Of a stretch of 64,000 nt of DNA, positions 58,146 through 64,000 are shown piece by piece. The notes under the pieces are model-generated. The model had not been told where the DNA came from. It saw nothing but the letters and a program-made list of their open reading frames with translations, and did not search any database. The stretch spans positions 177,216,726-177,280,725 of the forward strand of contig CM054062.1 in NCBI GenBank assembly GCA_028641055.1, read 5' to 3'. A program made the position numbers and the translations under genes. Position 1 is the first letter of the stretch. Every line of letters starts with the position of its first letter. Source of the stretch: Alopecurus myosuroides. Its lineage: Eukaryota > Streptophyta > Magnoliopsida > Poales > Poaceae.

Positions 58146-59428
58146 CAGAGCCATAACAAACTGCAGAATCACATCCATGCCCCTGGTAATTAAATATAGA
58201 CCCTGTAAAATATTTTCCAAGTCCCTGTTAATCTTTCTAGGTCCCTAAATATTGTAAAAATGGCAGATTTGTATCTTTATTTGTAAAATGCATAAGAAAT
58301 TCATCCCAACTCCAATTTTAACTTTTTAAATATGTTTTCTGTCCCAAATTAAATGTTCTATCCAAATATAAAATTTGTTTACAGTTTTGAATATTTTAAA
58401 TTGGTGAAATATTTGAATTCTTGTTAAATTCACTTAAACTTGCAAAATTCATAACTTGGGCATAAAAATTCCAAATTCCACAAACTAAATATGTTTTCCA
58501 ATCAATTTTTCATGTACTTTCCAAATATAAATTTTGTTTGCTGTTTTGAATAATTTAAATTGCAGAAAACAACTGTTTCTTAATTATTGCATTTAAAATT
58601 GCCAAAATAATAACTTGCTCATTTTAAATCCAATTTCCACAAATGAAATATGTTTTCCATGCAAAATTAAACCCTCTTTCCAAATATAAACTTTGTTTTC
58701 TGTTTTGAATAATTAAAAATTGGTTAAATAATTTAAACCTTGTTTAATTCATTTAAAATTGGTAATTTCATAACTTGATCAAAACAAATTCTTTTGGGAC
58801 ATATAAAATATGTTTTCCTACCCTAAAAGTATAAAATTTTCAAATATAAATTTGGTTTAATGCTTTGAACAAATAAAAATTCAAATAAGTTCATGTTTGA
58901 ATTAATTTCATTTAATTCTTGCTTACACTTGTTTAATTCATAAATAATTTATTTGAAATCCTTTTTCAACAAGTGAAACATGTATTCCACCTAAAATTGT
59001 GTGTTCTTATCAAATATGAACTTTGTTATCTGTTTTGAACAATTTAACATGATGAAAACAACAAATGCTTGTGTGATCCCTTTAAGTAACCAAAATTTCT
59101 TAACTTAATAAACAAATTTCTAAACTTGGTAACCCTTATTTCCAATTGCTTCTATTGTTGTTATTTTGTTGTTTTCCTCATCCATGCATCATGCTAATCC
59201 ACTTTCACATGTTGCTTAGTTGTAAAACAATTAATTCAACCATAATTCATGGGCTTTTCATATGCAATCCAATTGCATGTGGGTCCATTTAATCATGTTG
59301 TTATCTTGTCAACTAGTTTATTCTGTTGCATTCAATTAACTGGTCATGCATCATCCCATGTTTGTGCACTATGCCATGATATTGATTGTTTATCTTTCTG
59401 CAATGTTTGTTTGCTTCTTCCCGGATAA

Positions 59429-59506
59429 ACGACGACGTTGAGACCGCCGATACTTATGACACCCCTTCTAAGGAGTTAGCTCAGTACCAGGCTACTGGGT
59501 TTGCAG
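59429..59506 (+). other. Acidic exon-like segment 1 in 5' LTR of E2
   Basis: The frame reads DDVETADTYDTPSKELAQYQ and ends at AG/GCAAGT. Compared with C it has many silent changes and one whole-codon indel. Confidence 0.4.
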
Positions 59507-60744
59507 GCAAGTTATCACTCACATGAACCACTGTGTTCCTTTCAACATTGGTTACCGATACTTTCCGTTGTTCTTTTCTGCTAGCCTTAGTAGTAGTTGT
59601 TTCTGTTACGAACCCATCACATGAATCCCTTAACCTTGATATTGCCTCACCTCCATTCCTATCACCCCTTTTGGTTGAGCCAGTGTCTTACTAGCATGCT
59701 TAGGTTGTTTTGCTCGAGTCTGTTACCCGTTACTTTCTGTTACTACTCTTTTACGTTCTGGGGGCTCGATGTTTAATCAATCAATCATGCTAATGTTATT
59801 ATAATAATAAATTTGATGATAAGGCACCGGCAGGAGGCCCAGGGTGGTTTTGAGGCCTGCTAGTGTCGACCCCCTAATTAGGAAAAGGGTCTTGTCTACT
59901 GATCCATGATGAGCGCACTACCCGCATGTGGGAAGCGAGTATGGGCGCCCCCCTCAACTTGACCCGATTCGCATCTCGTCCAAATCGCCGTACTAGTTCG
60001 GGCTTTCCATTTGCTGCATGCATGATCTTGCGAGCCCTTGGCGCCCGGGTGGAACTTTCGTAGTCGGCATTTAGGGCGGCGTGGTCTTCCAGTGCTATGA
60101 GGGTCCTCCTTTTCTTCGGGGGGCTCGATTAGCCGCGCACGCACAGCACGCGGTGCTTTGGGCTTGATGCGAAGAAGGGTTGGTTGTGTAGAGTGCCTCG
60201 CTTGGTGGGTTTGATTCCCGTCTGGCGGGATATTCTTGCGTGTACGGCTAAATTGGTGCAACCCTGCAGGGATAATCTTCTCGAGAAGCCGTGTTTTCCA
60301 CGGTTATGGACTACTTGGTGAAAGTACTGGCTAACAAGTACTCAGGACAACTTAAACATAATGATCAAACATGTTACACCCAAGGATTAATAACTTGACT
60401 AGTAATAGGTTGATGACACAATAACTTGATTCACCTTTAATACAACTGTGTGAGTTATCCTCGGATTGCTTCTTTGGATAAGGGGCGAGATCCAGGATGG
60501 GTTTGTTTGAAGTTATCTTTCAGTTGGTTACAATCCTCGATCTTATCTCCTTTCTGTTAGCCGGAAGTGGTAGAATCTCTGTAGTTGGTTAGCGCAGCCA
60601 GTTGCAGCATCTTTTATATCCCTTTCCTTCCGTTGAACCAAAAGCATCTGTGCTTGGTGTTGACGGGTTACACTTTGGTGAACTGTGAGTCTTGCTTGCC
60701 AGTACGTTTATGTACTGACCCCTTTGGGGCTGTGGTTTCCGCAG

Positions 60745-60810
60745 ACCGACGTTTCCGAGGATCAAAATGGTGGCTACTACGTGGAGTATGACGAGACTGC
60801 TGACGAGTAG
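60745..60810 (+). other. Acidic exon-like segment 2 in 5' LTR of E2
   Basis: After GGTTTCCGCAG the frame reads TDVSEDQNGGYYVEYDETA, then DE and TAG at 60808-60810. It matches the E1 copies and the C segment in frame and stop position. Confidence 0.4.
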
Positions 60811-61287
60811 ATAGCGGACCCGGGCAGGATCCGAGACTTCGTGGATGGGCTCCGTCTGTTTGTTTCCGGCCTCTTAGGCCTATTTGGTTCTTGTCTGTAC
60901 TCAGACATGTTGAATGCTTCCGTTGTATTGTAGTGATGTATTGTTGGGGCATGTGCCCTCTGAATGATTGTATTTGCTATTTCTGCTCTAATGAGAGCTA
61001 TTTGCAACCTTATTTCAATCTTTTGTGTCGTAGAGATTTGTTGTGATATCAGTTGTTCAACGCCGTGGACGTACCATGTGTGTATGGTTTGAAGTACATC
61101 GACGGAAGTGCCTTTGATCTCTAGTGGATAGTTTACATCGACGATGGAATAGCAGGGCTTGTGTTGTCGCGCATAAGCGCAGGCCTACCAGGAAGCTGGG
61201 ACGTGGGAGCAGTTATGCCCCATAATCCAAGCATCTGCTATCCAGTTCGGCCCGATGAGTATCCCCTAGAAATCAGGGTGCGACAAA

Positions 61288-61299
61288 TGGTATCAGAGC
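61288..61299 (+). other. Primer-binding site of E2 (tRNA-Met type)
   Basis: TGGTATCAGAGC, two bases after the LTR end GCGACA. Confidence 0.88.
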
Positions 61300-61835
61300 C
61301 TGTCTGCCTGTAGGATCCCTTTTTACTGGTCGCAGTTGAGTCTAGAAACTATTTTGTAGCTATATAGGAAAAATGAAACGCGAGAGTAGTAATTCTGTTC
61401 TTTTTCTTCTTTCCCCACCCACCCTCCCTTTTCTGGTAAGGAAGTGCAACGTTGTTTTTCCCTTCTCATCTAAACTTTCAAGTTAGGATTTCACGTATTC
61501 TGGTTTCTCTGGGATAGTTATATCTACTAGACCATAGGAATGGAGGTGGTTGTGACATGATTTATCATGTTGCCTACTCACGATTGAGAACGGAGGCGTG
61601 TAAGCCCCGGAAGCAGATCCTCTGTTCCTTAAGCAGTAGATATTGATCCTTTAGAAGCCCGGATGGGTTTTCCGTAGTACCTCAGGAGTTTTGTTCTCGT
61701 TTTCCCCGATGTTGATATCCTGTTCTTCTCAACATCCTTTTCGTCCGTTGAAATCTTGTTGTTGTTTTCCATTTCAGTTCTTCTACCGGCGTCTAATCGA
61801 AACTTCCCAAATATCAAGTCTATCTGGCCAGAAAG

Positions 61836-61860
61836 GTTGTTGTTGTTGTTGTTGTTGTTG
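61836..61860. repeat. (GTT)n microsatellite in E2
   Basis: About eight GTT units; E1 has about four at the same place (43959-43971, minus strand), so the run grew or shrank after the two lines parted. Confidence 0.85.
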
Positions 61861-62180
61861 ATTTTAGTATGCCTCCCACCTACTGAATCACCACATTCCA
61901 GATACTCTATTCTCCAAATGAATCAAAGTCTATCCAGCTATACACCCTCCATACAAAACCTCTCCCTTTACTTGATAATGTTCCGGAGGTTTCCAAATTC
62001 CCTGACGTCTTTCCGGAAGAGTTGCCAGGAATACCTATCGTTTTGAAATTCCAGAAACTATCAAAGGTGCACGATGTGTTTCACGTGTCACAGCTCAAGA
62101 TGATCTTCCCAAGAAGTTTCCGGACCTTTTCTTTTCTCAGTAGGAATCTCGGGGCGCGATTCCTTCAAGGGGGGGCGTTT

Positions 62181-64000
62181 TGTAACATCCCAAGTCTGAA
62201 AAATAGCCTTTAGAATGTTTGCTCTCTGTTATTTTATGTTTTGCATCATGGCATCATGTGATTGCATTTGTTTTCCTCTGTTTTCATTTGTTTTCCAATT
62301 GTTTTCCTTTGTTTTCTATTTGAATTTCAACTCAAAATTCAAACCTTTTTGTTTCATCCTTGTGATGTTACAGTTTCCAAAATGTTATTTCAAATAAAAA
62401 CAACCAAATTGTTCCATTTTATGCCATGTTGATCACTCATTAAATTGTTGGTTTGATCAATCAATTGTTTCCAAATTGCAATCAAAAATTCAACTCAAAG
62501 CACCAAAACAAAAATCACTTTGAAATCATGTTGAGGTCAAAACAAATCTACTCTATTTGTGTTAAATAACATAGGGGTCACCCTATTTAAAAGTGTGTTC
62601 TTATTAATATTCATCTAATAAAGAAACTCTTTCAATTTTGGTTATTTTTCTAAACAGCACCAATTTCCAAGTCATTAAAACTACCAATCTATTCTAATAA
62701 CTTTAATCACATTAATCAGTAGGGTTCACCCTACTAAAACCTTTGTTTTCAATATTATTTTATTTAATAACAAATAGCTCTAAATTTGAATTAATTTCTA
62801 ACAGCACCTTAAATTTGCAAGTTTTGGAAAAACAAAGTTGTCAATTAGTTGACATTATAAAAACTAAGCTAACTATTATTTTTACCAAATTTTTTCTAAC
62901 CTAACAACCATCAATTCCTTCCAATTTCTTTTGCTACAAAAAAAAATAACAAAAACAAAATAGAAAAAGGGAGAAGGAGAGGGCAGCCCATTATTTTTTT
63001 CCCTTTCCACCCCCCGAGTCCCTTACTTCCAACAACCGCAGCGCAGCACAGTTGGTTGGTTCCCTGTGCGCGCAGCAAGAGGTGAGGGGATCGAATCCCC
63101 CCTCCCTCAATTAAACCAACTTTTGTTTTGTTTTTTCCAGAGCCATAACAAACTGCAGAATCACATCCATGCCCCTGGTAATTAAATATAGACCCTGTAA
63201 AATATTTTCCAAGTCCCTGTTAATCTTTCTAGGTCCCTAAATATTGTAAAAATGGCAGATTTGTATCTTTATTTGTAAAATGCATAAGAAATTCATCCCA
63301 ACTCCAATTTTAACTTTTTAAATATGTTTTCTGTCCCAAATTAAATGTTCTATCCAAATATAAAATTTGTTTACTGTTTTGAATATTTTAAATTGGTGAA
63401 ATATTTGAATTCTTGTTAAATTCACTTAAACTTGCAAAATTCATAACTTGGGCATAAAAATTCCAAATTCCACAAACTAAATATGTTTTCCAATCAATTT
63501 TTCATGTACTTTCCAAATATAAATTTTGTTTGCTGTTTTGAATAATTTAAATTGAAGAAAACAATTGTTTCTTAATTATTGCATTTAAAATTGCCAAAAT
63601 AATAACTTGCTCATTTTAAATCCAATTTCCACAAATGAAATATGTTTTCCATGCAAAATTAAACCCTCTTTCCAAATATAAACTTTGTTTTCTGTTTTGA
63701 ATAATTAAAAATTGGTTAAATAATTTAAACCTTGTTTAATTCATTTAAAATTGGTAATTTCATAACTTGATCAAAACAAATTCTTTTGGGACATATAAAA
63801 TATGTTTTCCTACCCTAAAAGTATAAAATTTTCAAATATAAATTTGGTTTAATGCTTTGAACAAATAAAAATTCAAATAAGTTCATGTTTGAATTAATTT
63901 CATTTAATTCTTGCTTACACTTGTTTAATTCATAAATAATTTATTTGAAATCCTTTTTCAACAAGTGAAACATGTATTCCACCTAAAATTGTGTGTTCTT
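62181..64000 (+). repeat. 3' LTR of E2, cut by the window end
   Basis: It follows the purine tract and starts TGTAACATCCCAAGTCTG. It repeats 57191-59010 almost base for base and also lacks the GC-rich island. Confidence 0.9.
63044..63140 (+). ncRNA. tRNA-like module in 3' LTR of E2
   Basis: A box 63044-63055 and B box 63088-63098, 44 bases apart, with the same T-run behind; same as 58052-58145. Confidence 0.5.

Larger units (their letters stand above)
57191..61285 (+). repeat. 5' LTR of E2
   Basis: It contains AT-rich DNA to 57950, a short GC-rich step, the tRNA-like module (58052-58145), an AT-rich tract (58150-59400), exon-like segment 1 (59429-59506), the shared module (60259-60347) and exon-like segment 2 (60745-60810). 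It lacks the 0.55-0.6-kb GC-rich island that E1 has just upstream of the tRNA-like module. Confidence 0.9.
61286..62180 (+). other. Internal region of E2: leader plus scraps of gag-pol
   Basis: PBS (61288-61299), a leader shared with C, an LTR-end-like insert (61512-61666), a (GTT)n run (61836-61860), a shortened Gag scrap, a protease-RT linker scrap, an integrase C-end scrap ([11 protein letters not shown]) and the purine tract. No frame spans the joints. The order and joints equal those of E1. Confidence 0.8.
57191..64000 (+). mobile_element. Element E2: non-autonomous LTR retrotransposon, runs off the window
   Basis: The 5' LTR is 57191-61285 (4095 bp), the internal region 61286-62180 (895 bp), and the 3' LTR starts at 62181 and is cut by the window end. 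LTR ends (TGTAACATCCC ... GCGACA), primer site and purine tract match C and E1. Internal joints match E1. LTR copies over 57191-58994 and 62181-63984 are almost identical, so the insertion is recent. Confidence 0.9.

Noticed and set aside
1..64000. CRISPR arrays, operons, bacterial promoters or host protein-coding genes
   Set aside because: No regularly spaced repeats of that kind and no non-retroelement coding frame with recognisable domains were found.

Overview
The window is a plant nuclear heterochromatin segment made almost entirely of nested Ty3/gypsy LTR retrotransposons. No host gene, rRNA, CRISPR or bacterial feature was found. The organism is a grass, probably a pooid (Triticeae or a close relative). 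The grounds are three Tekay/Del-type chromoviruses with 3.5-4.9 kb LTRs, a Tat-type element with an antisense gene, and a decayed minus-strand Athila/Sabrina-type element whose tRNA-Asp primer site and LTR start look like those of wheat-tribe families. Family names are from memory; the nesting is read from target-site duplications (TSDs) and reading frames.

Layout. (1) The oldest layer is the Athila/Sabrina-type element on the minus strand. Its 5' LTR fragment is at 37798-38045, its primer site near 37771-37786, and its gag/protease reading frame is split over 37709-37425, 17797-17175 and 3138-2584, with 3' non-coding sequence in 2583-1. (2) Element A (3139-17169, + strand, TSD GGAAC) interrupts the protease. 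It has unequal LTRs, an extra ORF before gag, and a gag-pol frame with four in-frame stops. (3) Element B (17798-37424, + strand) interrupts gag. Its 5' LTR is cut to 458 bp, its gag-pol carries stops and a lost catalytic Asp, and its 3' LTR is split by element C. (4) Element C (24919-35660, + strand, TSD GTTCT) has an intact 1462-codon gag-pol, an extra ORF (ORF0) before gag and a full 3' LTR. In place of a 5' LTR it has a 190-bp inverted copy of the LTR end. (5) Element D, a Tat-type element (38046-57190, + strand, 5' end missing), has pol on + and a multi-exon gene on the minus strand behind it. (6) Elements E1 (38727-49397, minus, TSD CAGAA) and E2 (57191 to beyond the window, +) sit inside D. 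Both have long LTRs around an internal region of only about 0.9 kb with the same deletion joints, so they look like a mobile non-autonomous family related to C.

How they relate. C, E1 and E2 share LTR ends, primer site, leader and LTR modules, so a C-like element could supply proteins to E1/E2. Their LTRs carry tRNA-like A-box/B-box modules and a frame-conserved acidic exon pair. The most notable single object is the foldback 5' end of C, which fits self-priming of minus-strand strong-stop cDNA before integration.
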